DNA of 64,000 nt from Dyella sp. C9 (lineage in GTDB: Bacteria; Pseudomonadota; Gammaproteobacteria; Xanthomonadales; Rhodanobacteraceae), in NCBI RefSeq assembly GCF_003332825.1, contig NZ_QIRF01000016.1, positions 1 through 64,000 of the forward strand, written 5' to 3'. Of the stretch, positions 8,164-17,104 are shown one piece after another. Under the pieces are notes generated by a model. The model did no database searches, had not been told where the DNA came from, and worked only from the letters and a program-made list of their open reading frames with translations. A program made the position numbers and the translations under genes. Positions within the stretch are counted from its first letter, which is position 1, and the number at the start of each line of letters is the position of its first letter.

Positions 8164-9138
8164 ATGGCCCAGATCTATGCCCGCATCACCGGCACCGGCA
8201 GCGCGCTGCCCGAGCGAGTGGTGACCAACGCCGATCTCGAGAAGATCGTCGAAACCAGTGACGAATGGATTCGTACCCGTACCGGCATCCAGCGGCGCCA
8301 CATTGCCGCCGAGGGCCAGACCACGGGTGACCTCGCCACCGAGGCTGCGCAGCGCGCCCTCGAGGCGGCCGGCGTCAAGGCCTCCGAAATCGACCTGATC
8401 GTGCTGGGCACGACCACGCCGGACATCATCTTCCCGTCCACCGCTTGCCTCGTGCAGCACCGCCTGGGCGCCAATGGCTGCGCCGCGTTCGACGTCAACG
8501 CAGCCTGCTCGGGCTTCGTCTATGCGCTGGGTGTCGCTGACAAGTTCATTCGCAGCGGCCAGTCCAAGAAAGTGCTGGTGATCGGTGCCGAAACGCTGAC
8601 CCGCATGATCGACTGGAACGAGCGCGAGACCTGCGTGCTGTTCGGCGACGGTGCGGGCGCCGTGGTGCTGGAGGCCTCGGAGGAACCCGGCATCTACGCC
8701 ACGCTGCTGCACGCCGATGGCGGCTTCAAGCACCTGTTGTTCAACCCCGTGGGCGTCTCGGCCGGCTTCACGGACGAGCCCAATCACGGCGTGCGCATCA
8801 ACATGGCCGGCCGCGAGGTGTTCAAGGTCGCCGTGAAGACGCTCGACTCGCTGGTCGACGAAACCCTGCAGGCCGCCGGCATGGAAGCCTCGCAGATCGA
8901 CTGGCTGATCCCGCACCAGGCCAACCTGCGCATCATCGAGGCGACGGCCAAGCGCCTGGGCATGCCGATGGAGCAGGTGATCGTCACCGTGCAGGAGCAC
9001 GCCAATACCTCGGCCGGCTCCGTGCCGCTGGCACTGGATTACGCGGTGCGCTCGGGCAAGGTGAAGCGTGGCCAGAATCTGCTGCTGGAAGCGTTCGGCG
9101 GCGGTTTCACCTGGGCGTCGGCGCTGCTGCGCTATTGA
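8164..9138 (+). CDS. fabH: Beta-ketoacyl-ACP synthase III
   Basis: A 324-residue KAS III that condenses acetyl-CoA with malonyl-ACP to start type II fatty acid synthesis in the cytoplasm. The catalytic triad is visible: Cys115 in NAACSGF, His in LIPHQAN and Asn in EHANTSAGS. The start is ATG 8164. It is the first gene of the fabH-fabD-fabG-acpP-fabF cluster; plsX, often found between rpmF and fabH, is absent. Confidence 0.97.
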   Translation: MAQIYARITGTGSALPERVVTNADLEKIVETSDEWIRTRTGIQRRHIAAEGQTTGDLATEAAQRALEAAGVKASEIDLIVLGTTTPDIIFPSTACLVQHRLGANGCAAFDVNAACSGFVYALGVADKFIRSGQSKKVLVIGAETLTRMIDWNERETCVLFGDGAGAVVLEASEEPGIYATLLHADGGFKHLLFNPVGVSAGFTDEPNHGVRINMAGREVFKVAVKTLDSLVDETLQAAGMEASQIDWLIPHQANLRIIEATAKRLGMPMEQVIVTVQEHANTSAGSVPLALDYAVRSGKVKRGQNLLLEAFGGGFTWASALLRY

Positions 9139-9158
9139 GCGTCGGTGTCGTTTTCTGC

Positions 9159-9190
9159 AACAAGGCCGCCTTTGGGCGGCCTTGTTGTTT
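9159..9190 (+). terminator. Strong hairpin terminator after fabH
   Basis: AACAAGGCCGCC (9159-9170), loop TTTG and GGCGGCCTTGTT (9175-9186) make a perfect 12-bp stem followed by GTTT. It should end most fabH transcripts and implies a separate promoter for fabD in 9190-9384. I see no convincing -35/-10 pair in that stretch. Confidence 0.75.
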
Positions 9191-9384
9191 CTAGGGCGAG
9201 GGCGCGGCTTTGTTCGCATGTCGCGGGCTGGAAGCGGGCTCCAGGTATCTGGTTTTGGCGCCCCCGCTACCCCTGGCCAACCCCACCGTGCGCCACGCTT
9301 CGCGGCCCTTGTTGCCAAATACAGCTGCGTATGGCGCGCAATGCTGGCACCATTCCGTTTTTCGATTCGGACGCACCCCGTTCC

Positions 9385-10332
9385 ATGACCCAGACTGCCG
9401 CCAACCTCGCTTTCGTTTTCCCGGGCCCGGGTTCGCAATCGGTGGGCATGCTGGCCGAGCTGGCCGCTGTCCATCCCGAAGTGAGGGCTACCTTCGACGA
9501 AGCGTCCCAGGGCGCGGGCGTCGATCTGTGGTCGCTGGGCCAGCAGGGTCCGGAGGATGAGCTCAATCGCACCGAGAACACGCAGCCCGCGCTGCTTGCG
9601 GCGAGCGTGGCGGTGTGGCGCGTGTGGCAGAAGCTCGGTGGCGCACGGCCGGCGCAGCTCTCCGGCCACAGCCTGGGTGAGTACAGTGCCCTGGTCTGCG
9701 CTGGTGCGATTTCGCTGCACGATGCGGCAGCGCTGGTGGCCGAGCGCGGCCGCCTGATGCAGGCGGCGGTGCCGCCGGGCGTCGGCGCGATGGCCGCCAT
9801 CCTGGGCGGCGACGACGCGCAGATCGCGGCCGTGTGCGAAGAGGTCGCGCAGGGCCAGGTGGTCTCGCCCGCCAACTTCAATTCGCCGGGCCAGCTGGTG
9901 ATCGCCGGCAATGCCGAGGCGGTGGATCGCGCGCTGGCCAAGCTGGCCGAGCAGGGCGTGAAGAAGGCCATCAAGCTTGCCGTGTCGGTGCCGTCGCACT
10001 GCGCCTTGATGCGCGACGCCGCCGATCGCCTGGGTGAGCGCATGGCCTCGATCGCATGGCAGCAGCCGGCCATTCCCGTGGTGCAGAACGCCGAGGCCCG
10101 CAGCTACGACTCGCTGGACGACATCCGCGCCGCGTTGCAGCGCCAGCTGTACCTGCCGGTGCGCTGGACCGAGTGCGTGCAGGCGCTGGTTGCCGGTGGC
10201 GCCACGCGCGTGGCCGAGGCCGGTCCGGGCAAGGTGCTTGCCGGCCTGATCAAGCGCATCGACAAGAGCGTCGAGGCGCGCGCCATCGGCACGCCGGCCG
10301 AGCTCGATGCCGCCCGCGCCGAGTGGGCTTGA
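9385..10332 (+). CDS. fabD: Malonyl-CoA:ACP transacylase
   Basis: A 315-residue FabD that moves malonyl from CoA to ACP. The nucleophile serine lies in SGHSLGEYS, the catalytic histidine in VPSHCALM and the malonate-binding arginine in VAERGRLMQ. ATG 9385 is the start; the frame is open further upstream, but homology begins here. Oddity: the conserved GQGSQ motif near the N terminus reads G14-P15-G16-S17-Q18. In E. coli the Gln (Gln11) gives a main-chain NH to the oxyanion hole, which proline cannot do. CCG for CAG is a single A-to-C change inside a 12-base GC palindrome (9420-9431), so a sequencing error is a serious alternative. Confidence 0.96.
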   Translation: MTQTAANLAFVFPGPGSQSVGMLAELAAVHPEVRATFDEASQGAGVDLWSLGQQGPEDELNRTENTQPALLAASVAVWRVWQKLGGARPAQLSGHSLGEYSALVCAGAISLHDAAALVAERGRLMQAAVPPGVGAMAAILGGDDAQIAAVCEEVAQGQVVSPANFNSPGQLVIAGNAEAVDRALAKLAEQGVKKAIKLAVSVPSHCALMRDAADRLGERMASIAWQQPAIPVVQNAEARSYDSLDDIRAALQRQLYLPVRWTECVQALVAGGATRVAEAGPGKVLAGLIKRIDKSVEARAIGTPAELDAARAEWA

Positions 10333-10403
10333 GCCGGCCGATCGCACACCCCATTCATGCGGCTGGACGCATTGACGTCCAGCCATCCAAAGGGAACTGA
10401 CAG

Positions 10404-11147
10404 ATGAGCAAGACACTGCAAGGCGAGATCGTCCTGGTCACTGGCGCCAGTCGTGGCATCGGCGCGGCGATTGCCGACGAGCTGGCTGCACTGGGCGCCA
10501 CCGTGATCGGTACCGCCACCAGCGAAAGCGGTGCGGCCGCGATCGGCGAGCGACTGGCTCCGCACGGCGGGCACGGGCGCGTGCTCAACGTGACCGGGGA
10601 GGGTGCCATCGAGGCGCTGGTCGACGGTATCGCCAAGGAATTCGGTGCAGTGTCGATCCTGGTCAACAATGCCGGTATCACTCGCGACCAGCTGCTGATG
10701 CGCATGCGCGACGAAGACTGGCAGGCCATCCTCGATACCAACCTCACTTCGGTGTATCGGGCCTCCAAGGCGGTCATGCGCGGCATGATGAAGGCGCGCA
10801 AGGGCCGCATCATTTCCATCGCATCGGTGATCGGCCTCACCGGCAATCCGGGCCAGGCCAACTACGCCGCCGCCAAGGCCGGCATCATTGCGTTCTCCAA
10901 GTCGCTGGCCCGTGAGATCGGTTCGCGCGGCATCACGGTCAACGTGGTGGCCCCGGGCTTCATCGACACCGACATGACGCGCGCGCTGCCGGAGGAATCC
11001 AAGCAGGCGCTGCTGGGCCAGATCGCACTGGGGCGACTGGGCGAAGCTCGCGACATCGCGCAGGCGGTGGCCTTCCTGGCCTCCCCGGCAGCGGCTTACA
11101 TCACGGGTGAGACCCTGCACGTCAACGGCGGCATGTACATGCCGTAA
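10404..11147 (+). CDS. fabG: 3-oxoacyl-ACP reductase
   Basis: A 247-residue short-chain dehydrogenase that reduces 3-oxoacyl-ACP with NADPH. The cofactor motif TGASRGIG, the NNAG motif (LVNNAGITRD) and the Ser-Tyr-Lys centre with YAAAKAG are all present. ATG 10404 has AGGGA upstream. It follows fabD after 71 bases. Confidence 0.97.
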   Translation: MSKTLQGEIVLVTGASRGIGAAIADELAALGATVIGTATSESGAAAIGERLAPHGGHGRVLNVTGEGAIEALVDGIAKEFGAVSILVNNAGITRDQLLMRMRDEDWQAILDTNLTSVYRASKAVMRGMMKARKGRIISIASVIGLTGNPGQANYAAAKAGIIAFSKSLAREIGSRGITVNVVAPGFIDTDMTRALPEESKQALLGQIALGRLGEARDIAQAVAFLASPAAAYITGETLHVNGGMYMP

Positions 11148-11371
11148 GGCGTGAGGAAGCGGCGGCAAACCCCGCTGCTCCCAGCTGTTTCAAACGTCCG
11201 GGCAGTCTTCCAGCCTCGCTGGAGCACTGCCTGGCGCGCCGGCACGGGCCGGTTTAACAAGGAGTTGTCGCACACAGCTTCGTTTTAGGCGACAATTGCT
11301 TCTTTCGCGCCGGTCCCGTGGCCTGCGTTTTACATCGTCGGAGGATCGTGGCGGCCATGCGGCTTAGCCAC

Positions 11372-11435
11372 TACAATCCGCCGGCCAAATGTCGGCCTTG
11401 TGGCCGGCGTGACAGGTAACTACTCCTTGGGAGGT
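11372..11435 (+). promoter_or_regulatory. Candidate acpP promoter and leader
   Basis: The 297-base gap between fabG and acpP holds TACAAT at 11372-11377 with no good -35 box (TGGCGG at the expected distance), inside an interrupted repeat GTGGC/GCCAC. Further upstream TTGTCG and CGACAA form an inverted pair around 11268-11300. A strong ribosome binding site GGAGGT (11430-11435) precedes the acpP ATG. A separate strong promoter for acpP is common because ACP is abundant. Confidence 0.4.
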
Positions 11436-11444
11436 ATTGGCAAC

Positions 11445-11684
11445 ATGAGCACCATCGAAGAGCGCGTCAAGAAAATCGTCATCGAGCAGCTGGGCGTGAA
11501 GGAGGAAGAAGTCACGGCGAACGCTTCGTTCGTGGACGATCTGGGCGCTGATTCGCTGGACACCGTCGAGCTGGTGATGGCCCTTGAGGAAGAGTTCGAG
11601 ACCGAGATCCCGGACGAGGAAGCCGAGAAGATCACCACGGTGCAGCAGGCTGTTGACTACATCAAGGCCCACACCAAGGAGTGA
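11445..11684 (+). CDS. acpP: Acyl carrier protein
   Basis: A 79-residue acidic ACP. Ser37 in the DSL motif (GADSLDTVEL) receives the 4'-phosphopantetheine arm that carries growing acyl chains. ATG 11445 is chosen because GGAGGT lies 9 bases upstream and the family starts at MSTIEERV; a longer frame from 11400 lacks support. Confidence 0.98.
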   Translation: MSTIEERVKKIVIEQLGVKEEEVTANASFVDDLGADSLDTVELVMALEEEFETEIPDEEAEKITTVQQAVDYIKAHTKE

Positions 11685-11742
11685 TCACTCCGTCGTGACG
11701 GGCGTTTCGCGTGATGCGTCCGTCCACAGGTGATATCGGAAG

Positions 11743-11770
11743 CTGCGCCATACTGGCGCAGTTTTCGTTT
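11743..11770 (+). terminator. Terminator-like hairpin between acpP and fabF
   Basis: CTGCGCCA (11743-11750), loop TAC and TGGCGCAG (11754-11761) form a perfect 8-bp stem followed by TTTTCGTTT. It probably ends much of the acpP message and keeps fabF expression lower than acpP. Confidence 0.75.
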
Positions 11771-11898
11771 CTGCATTTTGCAACGTCCGATCCCGTATGG
11801 TGCGCGCACGCGCGCCGCGCGGCCCGGATGACGTGGCCGCGATAGCGCGAATTCCTGCCGTCGATGGCAGTGCCACGGAAACACGAGGGAAGATCAGC

Positions 11899-13137
11899 AT
11901 GAGCAAACGACGTGTGGTTGTAACCGGACTCGGCATCATCTCGCCGGTCGGCAACGATATCGCTACTGCCTGGGACAACATCCTCAAGGGCGTCAGTGGC
12001 ATCGGTGAGGTTACCCATTTCGACGCCACCGCCTATGCCACGCGCATTGCCGGCCAGGTACGCGATTTTGATCCGGCGGCATGGATTGCCCCGAAAGAGA
12101 TCAAGAAGATGGATCCGTTCATCCACTACGGCATCGCCGCGGGCACGCAAGCCCTGCGCGATTCCGGCCTGGAAGTGACGGAAGCCAATGCGCCGCGCAT
12201 CGGCGTGGCGGTGGCGGCCGGCATCGGCGGCCTGCATACCATCGAGCACACCTCGATCGAACTGCACGACAAGGGCCCGCGCCGCGTGTCGCCGTTCTTC
12301 GTGCCCAGCTCGATCATCAACATGGTCTCCGGCCACCTGTCGATCATGTACGGCCTGAAGGGCCCGAACATCGCCTGCGTGACCGCGTGCACCACCGGTA
12401 CGCACAACATCGGCCTGGCCGCGCGCATGATCCAGTATGGCGATGCCGACGTGATGATCGCCGGCGGTGCCGAGTTCGCCACCACCGGTACCGCGATGGC
12501 AGGCTTCTGCTCGGCCAAGGCCATGTCCACCCGCAACGACGAGCCGACCAAGGCGAGCCGTCCGTGGGACAAGGACCGCGACGGTTTCGTGCTGTCTGAC
12601 GGCGCCGGCGTGCTGGTGCTGGAGGAGTACGAGCACGCCAAGGCCCGTGGCGCGAAGATCTACGCCGAGCTGGTTGGCTTTGGCATGAGCGGCGACGCCT
12701 TCCACATCACCGCCCCCAGTGAGGGCGGCGAAGGTGCGGGTCGTTGCATGGACAGCGCACTCAAGGACGCCGGCCTCAACCCGGTCGACGTGCAGTACAT
12801 CAATGCGCACGGTACGTCGACGCCGCTGGGCGACCTGGGTGAGGTGCTGGCTGCCAAGCGCGTGTTCGGCGACCACGCCTACAAGCTGGCGATGAGCTCG
12901 ACCAAGTCGGTGACCGGTCATCTGCTGGGTGCCGCCGGTGGCGTGGAGGCGATCTTCACCATCCTGGCGCTGCGTGACCAGGTGCTGCCGCCGACCATCA
13001 ACCTGGACGAGCCGAGCGAAGGCTGCGACCTCGACTTCGTGGCGCACACCGCGCGCGAAGCCAAGCTCGACGTGGCCATCTCCAACTCGTTCGGTTTCGG
13101 CGGCACCAACGGCACGCTCGCATTCCGTCGCGTTTGA
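11899..13137 (+). CDS. fabF: Beta-ketoacyl-ACP synthase II
   Basis: A 412-residue KAS II that elongates acyl-ACP. The nucleophile Cys lies in TACTTGTHNIG, the first His in NAHGTSTPLGD and the second in KSVTGHLLGAAGG. ATG 11899 with GAGGGA upstream matches the family start; the open frame before it is non-coding. It closes the fab cluster; pabB begins 19 bases later, so the folate genes may be read through from here. Confidence 0.97.
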   Translation: MSKRRVVVTGLGIISPVGNDIATAWDNILKGVSGIGEVTHFDATAYATRIAGQVRDFDPAAWIAPKEIKKMDPFIHYGIAAGTQALRDSGLEVTEANAPRIGVAVAAGIGGLHTIEHTSIELHDKGPRRVSPFFVPSSIINMVSGHLSIMYGLKGPNIACVTACTTGTHNIGLAARMIQYGDADVMIAGGAEFATTGTAMAGFCSAKAMSTRNDEPTKASRPWDKDRDGFVLSDGAGVLVLEEYEHAKARGAKIYAELVGFGMSGDAFHITAPSEGGEGAGRCMDSALKDAGLNPVDVQYINAHGTSTPLGDLGEVLAAKRVFGDHAYKLAMSSTKSVTGHLLGAAGGVEAIFTILALRDQVLPPTINLDEPSEGCDLDFVAHTAREAKLDVAISNSFGFGGTNGTLAFRRV

Positions 13138-13156
13138 GCGGCGTGAACTGATCGAC

Positions 13157-14509
13157 GTGTCCAACGTCCATCGTCGTACCCTGCACGGCCGGCGCGATCT
13201 GCTCGCGCCGGCCGCTGCATTTCCGGGCCGCTATCCCGGTTTGCTGCAGAGCGTGACCCATGGCACGCCACAGTCGCGCTACGACATTCTTTTCGGCTTT
13301 CCGCAGCACAGCCTGGCGCTGCATGCGGATGGCCGCCTGGTCGACGGGCATGGCAACGAACGCCCGGGCCGTTTTCTCGATGCGCTCGACCACGACTGGC
13401 TGGCCGAGCGCCTTCCGGGCGGTGGTGCGGATGACCTGCCATTCCACGGCGGCTGGCTGTTGCTGCTGGCCTACGAGCTTGTGGGCGAGATCGAGCCGCG
13501 CCTGAAGCTGCGTCCGCCGGCACCGTTGCCCACGGCGCTTGCGTTGCGTTGCCCTGCCGCCATCGTGGTCGACCACCTGCGTGGCTGCACCGTGCTGATC
13601 GCGGAAGAGGGGCATGCGTCGCTGCTGGACGCCATGGAGGCGGACCTGTCGGCCGTTGCCGAGCTGCCACGGATGCCTGCGCCCGAGCGCTGCGGCGAGG
13701 ATGCGCCCGCCCTGTTTCTCGATGGCGTCGCGCGTATCCATGAACACCTGCATGCCGGTGACATTTTCCAGGTCAACCTGTCCCGCGCCTGGCACGCGCA
13801 TTACGCCGAGCCACCGCGCGCCGCCCAGCTTTACGCCGCGTTGCGGCAGGCCAATCCGGCACCGTTCGCGGGCCTGTTGCAGCAGCCGGCATGGGCCGTG
13901 GTGAGTTCCTCGCCCGAGCGGCTGGTGGAGGTGCGCGGCGGCCTGGCGCAGACGCGGCCGATCGCCGGCACGCGTCCGCGCATGCCGGGGGATGACGAGC
14001 TGGAGCGTATCCGTGAACTGGCCACGCATCCGAAGGAGCGCGCCGAGCACGTGATGCTGATCGACCTCGAGCGCAACGACCTGGGACGCGTCTGCGTGCC
14101 CGGCACGGTCGAGGTCAACGAGTTGATGGTGGTGGAGAGCTACGCGCACGTCCATCACATCGTCTCCAATGTGCGCGGGCGCCTGCGTGATGACGTCACG
14201 CCGGGCCAGGTGATCGCGGCGACCTTTCCGGGCGGCACCATCACCGGTTGCCCCAAGGTGCGTTGCATGGAAATCATCTCGGCGCTGGAGCATGCGCCGC
14301 GTGGCGCGTATACCGGCGCGCTGGGTTACCTCGATCGCAACGGTGACCTGGATCTCAATATCCTGATCCGTACTTTCACCCTGTCGGGTTGTGAGGTGAC
14401 CCTGCGGGCTGGCGCCGGCATCGTGGCCGATTCGGTGGCGGACAAGGAACTCGACGAAACGCGCGCCAAGGCGCGCGGGCTGTTGCGTGCATTGGGAGTG
14501 CAGGGGTAA
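13157..14509 (+). CDS. pabB: Aminodeoxychorismate synthase component I
   Basis: A 450-residue chorismate-binding enzyme that makes 4-amino-4-deoxychorismate for p-aminobenzoate and folate. It shows the PIAGTRPR segment, the PGGTITGCPK motif and the glutamate-rich helix ending EIISALE. The likely start is GTG 13157; no ATG occurs in the first 150 codons, and GTG 13253 is a later alternative. It lies 19 bases after fabF and its stop overlaps the pabC start (TAATG). Confidence 0.92.
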   Translation: MSNVHRRTLHGRRDLLAPAAAFPGRYPGLLQSVTHGTPQSRYDILFGFPQHSLALHADGRLVDGHGNERPGRFLDALDHDWLAERLPGGGADDLPFHGGWLLLLAYELVGEIEPRLKLRPPAPLPTALALRCPAAIVVDHLRGCTVLIAEEGHASLLDAMEADLSAVAELPRMPAPERCGEDAPALFLDGVARIHEHLHAGDIFQVNLSRAWHAHYAEPPRAAQLYAALRQANPAPFAGLLQQPAWAVVSSSPERLVEVRGGLAQTRPIAGTRPRMPGDDELERIRELATHPKERAEHVMLIDLERNDLGRVCVPGTVEVNELMVVESYAHVHHIVSNVRGRLRDDVTPGQVIAATFPGGTITGCPKVRCMEIISALEHAPRGAYTGALGYLDRNGDLDLNILIRTFTLSGCEVTLRAGAGIVADSVADKELDETRAKARGLLRALGVQG

Positions 14510-15339
14510 TGGCCGCGTCGGGGCGCGTGCTCGTCGATGGCGTGCCGACCGGCACGGTGTCGGCGTTCGATCGCGGGCTGGCCTATGGCGACGGCCTGTT
14601 CGAGACGATCCGCCTGGTGCAGGGCAGGGCGCCGCTGTGGTCGAGGCATCTGCGGCGCCTGCTCGAGGGTGCCGTGCGACTGCGCCTGCCGGCGCCGGAT
14701 CCGGACCTGCTGTGGCGTGAAGCCATGATGGTCAGCGCGGGACTGGAGCACGCCGTCGTGCGCCTGACCGTGACGCGCGGCCTGGGCGAGCGCGGTTACG
14801 CGCCGCCGCTGTCGGCCACGCCCACGCGTGTGGTGGCGGCTTTCGACGCGCCGGCCATGCGCGGTGATGCGTATGCACAAGGCGTGCGCGTTCGCTGGTG
14901 CGAGACGCGCCTGGCGACACAGCCGCTGCTGGCGGGCATTAAGCACCTCAATCGCCTGGAGCAGGTACTGGCCCGGGCGGAGTGGAGCGATCCGGCCGTC
15001 GCCGAAGGGTTGCTGTGCGACCTGGACGGCCATCCGATCTCGGCCACCATGTCGAATCTGTTCGCCGTGGTCGATGGGGTGTTGTCGACACCCATGCTCG
15101 ATCGCTGCGGCGTGGCCGGCGTGGCCCGTGCCGAAGTGCTGGCTGCCCGCGAAGGTGTCGCCGTGGTGCAGTTGGACCGGGCTGCGCTGGATCGGGCCAG
15201 CGAGCTGTTCCTCACTTCCGCGGTTCGCGGCATCCTGCCTGTTCAGGCCGTGGGCGATAACGTGTATGTTCCCGGCCCAGTTACCCGTGCCCTGCAGCAG
15301 CACTGGCGCGGGCTGGGTTTTCCGTTGGAGCAGGCATGA
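14509..15339 (+). CDS. pabC: Aminodeoxychorismate lyase
   Basis: A 276-residue fold-type IV PLP enzyme that releases pyruvate from aminodeoxychorismate to give p-aminobenzoate. The PLP lysine is in the segment LLAGIKHLNRLEQV, and the N terminus shows the RGLAYGDGLFETIR motif. It overlaps pabB by one base and mltG by four, a tight operon. Confidence 0.94.
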   Translation: MAASGRVLVDGVPTGTVSAFDRGLAYGDGLFETIRLVQGRAPLWSRHLRRLLEGAVRLRLPAPDPDLLWREAMMVSAGLEHAVVRLTVTRGLGERGYAPPLSATPTRVVAAFDAPAMRGDAYAQGVRVRWCETRLATQPLLAGIKHLNRLEQVLARAEWSDPAVAEGLLCDLDGHPISATMSNLFAVVDGVLSTPMLDRCGVAGVARAEVLAAREGVAVVQLDRAALDRASELFLTSAVRGILPVQAVGDNVYVPGPVTRALQQHWRGLGFPLEQA

Positions 15340-16373
15340 GTGGATTGAAGATGCAGGGGCGGGCGCTCTGGAGCGTGCTCGCGGTGGCGGTGTTGCTGGT
15401 GGTGGCCGGCAGCATCGTCTACGGCTGGCTGGACTACCAGCGTTTCGTGCGTACGCCGCTGGCCGTCACGGCGCAGGCGCCCAGTGTCGATGTGGCCAAG
15501 GGCAGCAGCCTGCGCGACGTGGTGGGCATGCTGCGCGGGCAGCGCGCGACCAGCACCGGACCACTGTACTGGCGCGTGCTGGCCGAGCAGCTGCACGTGG
15601 CCGGCCGCCTGCACGCGGGCGAATACGCGCTCACCGCCGGCATGACCCCGCGCGACCTGTTGCTGAACATGGCGGCGGGCAAGGTGCTGCAGCGCAATTT
15701 CACCATCGTCGACGGGTGGAACTTCAAGGAGCTGCGCCAGGCCCTGGCCAAGGCCGACAAGCTGCGCCAGGACGGGGCGGGGCTGGATGATGCCGCGCTG
15801 ATGACCCGCATCGGCGCCCCCGGCGAGGCGCCGGAAGGCCGCTTCCTGCCCGAGACCTATGCCTACGTGAAGGGCGACAGCGACCTGGACATCCTGCGTC
15901 GCGCTCATGCCGCCATGGGCAAACAGCTCGACGCGCTTTGGGCACGGCGCGCCAAGGACCTTCCGCTGGCCACGCCGTACGACGCGCTGATCCTGGCCTC
16001 CATCGTGGAGAAGGAAACCGGCCGTGCCGACGAGCGTCCGCGCATTGCCGGCGTGTTCGTGCGCCGCTTGCAGAGCCACATGCTGCTGCAGACCGATCCC
16101 ACCGTGATCTACGGCATGGGCGAAGCCTATACCGGCAGCATCCACAAGGTGGACCTGACCACCGATACCCCGTACAACACCTATACGCGGCCCGGCCTGC
16201 CGCCCACGCCGATCGCCATGCCCGGCAAGCCGGCGCTGGAGGCGGCGCTGCATCCGGCCGACGGCACCGAGCTGTACTTCGTCGCCAAGGGCGACGGCAC
16301 CCATGTGTTCTCCAGTACGCTGGACGAGCACAATCGCAATGTGGCCTGTTACCAACTGAAGCGTTGCCAATGA
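15336..16373 (+). CDS. mltG: Endolytic murein transglycosylase MltG
   Basis: A 345-residue inner membrane protein with one N-terminal membrane helix (residues ~8-30) and a periplasmic YceG-like domain. The catalytic glutamate sits in LASIVEKETG, and the conserved LQTDPTVIYG and DTPYNTY motifs follow. MltG cuts nascent peptidoglycan and terminates glycan strands. The pabC-mltG-tmk-holB order is standard in gammaproteobacteria. Confidence 0.95.
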   Translation: MSGLKMQGRALWSVLAVAVLLVVAGSIVYGWLDYQRFVRTPLAVTAQAPSVDVAKGSSLRDVVGMLRGQRATSTGPLYWRVLAEQLHVAGRLHAGEYALTAGMTPRDLLLNMAAGKVLQRNFTIVDGWNFKELRQALAKADKLRQDGAGLDDAALMTRIGAPGEAPEGRFLPETYAYVKGDSDLDILRRAHAAMGKQLDALWARRAKDLPLATPYDALILASIVEKETGRADERPRIAGVFVRRLQSHMLLQTDPTVIYGMGEAYTGSIHKVDLTTDTPYNTYTRPGLPPTPIAMPGKPALEAALHPADGTELYFVAKGDGTHVFSSTLDEHNRNVACYQLKRCQ

Positions 16374-16462
16374 ATGGAGACCCTGGTCATGGCCCCGCCA
16401 TGCTCCGCGTCGCGCACCACGCCAAGGCGGCACACGAACTCAACCCGAACCACGTTGGAACC

Positions 16463-17104
16463 ATGACCAGGCTCTCTAGAGGCAAATTCATCACGCTGGA
16501 GGGCGGCGAAGGCGCCGGCAAGAGCACCCTGCTGGCCGGCCTGCAGCAGTATCTGGTCGACCAGGGCGTGTCCCTGGTGCAGACGCGCGAGCCGGGCGGT
16601 ACGCCACTCGGCGAGGCGGTGCGTGCCATCGTGCTCGACCCCGCGCAGCGTGGCATGTGTGCCGAGGCGGAGTTGCTGCTGATGTTCGCCTCTCGTGCCC
16701 AGTTGGTGCGCGAATGCATCGAGCCGGCGCTGGCCGCTGGCAAGTGGGTGTTGTGCGATCGCTTCACCGATGCGAGCTATGCCTACCAGGGCGGTGGCCG
16801 TGGCGTGGCGGTCGACCGCATCGCCACGCTGGAGCAGTGGGCTACCGACGGGCTGAGGCCCGACCTGACCTTGCTGCTGGACCTGCCGGTAGCCACCGGG
16901 CGCGCTCGCGCCGCGGGGCGCGGCGAGGCCGATCGCATCGAGGTGGAGGCTGACGCCTTTTTCGAGCGCGTGCGGGCCGCCTATCGCGCACGCGCGGCGG
17001 CCGAGCCTGAACGCTTCCGCCTGATCGATGCCAGCCTCAGTCCGGCGCAGGTGCTGGCCGCGGCGATCGACGCCACATCCCATTTGTTCGGGGTGAATGC
17101 ATGA
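16463..17104 (+). CDS. tmk: Thymidylate kinase
   Basis: A 213-residue dTMP kinase. The P-loop is LEGGEGAGKSTL, the DRX motif appears as DRFTDASYAYQGGGR, and TREPGGT is typical of the family. ATG 16463 is chosen because homology begins at MTRLSRGKFITLEG; another in-frame ATG at 16371 overlaps the mltG stop and would add 31 non-conserved residues. Its stop overlaps the holB start. Confidence 0.95.
   Translation: MTRLSRGKFITLEGGEGAGKSTLLAGLQQYLVDQGVSLVQTREPGGTPLGEAVRAIVLDPAQRGMCAEAELLLMFASRAQLVRECIEPALAAGKWVLCDRFTDASYAYQGGGRGVAVDRIATLEQWATDGLRPDLTLLLDLPVATGRARAAGRGEADRIEVEADAFFERVRAAYRARAAAEPERFRLIDASLSPAQVLAAAIDATSHLFGVNA

Noticed and set aside
8161..10416. Minus-strand open frame of 751 codons
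   Set aside because: It spans fabH and fabD in antisense and crosses their terminator; both sense genes are certain.
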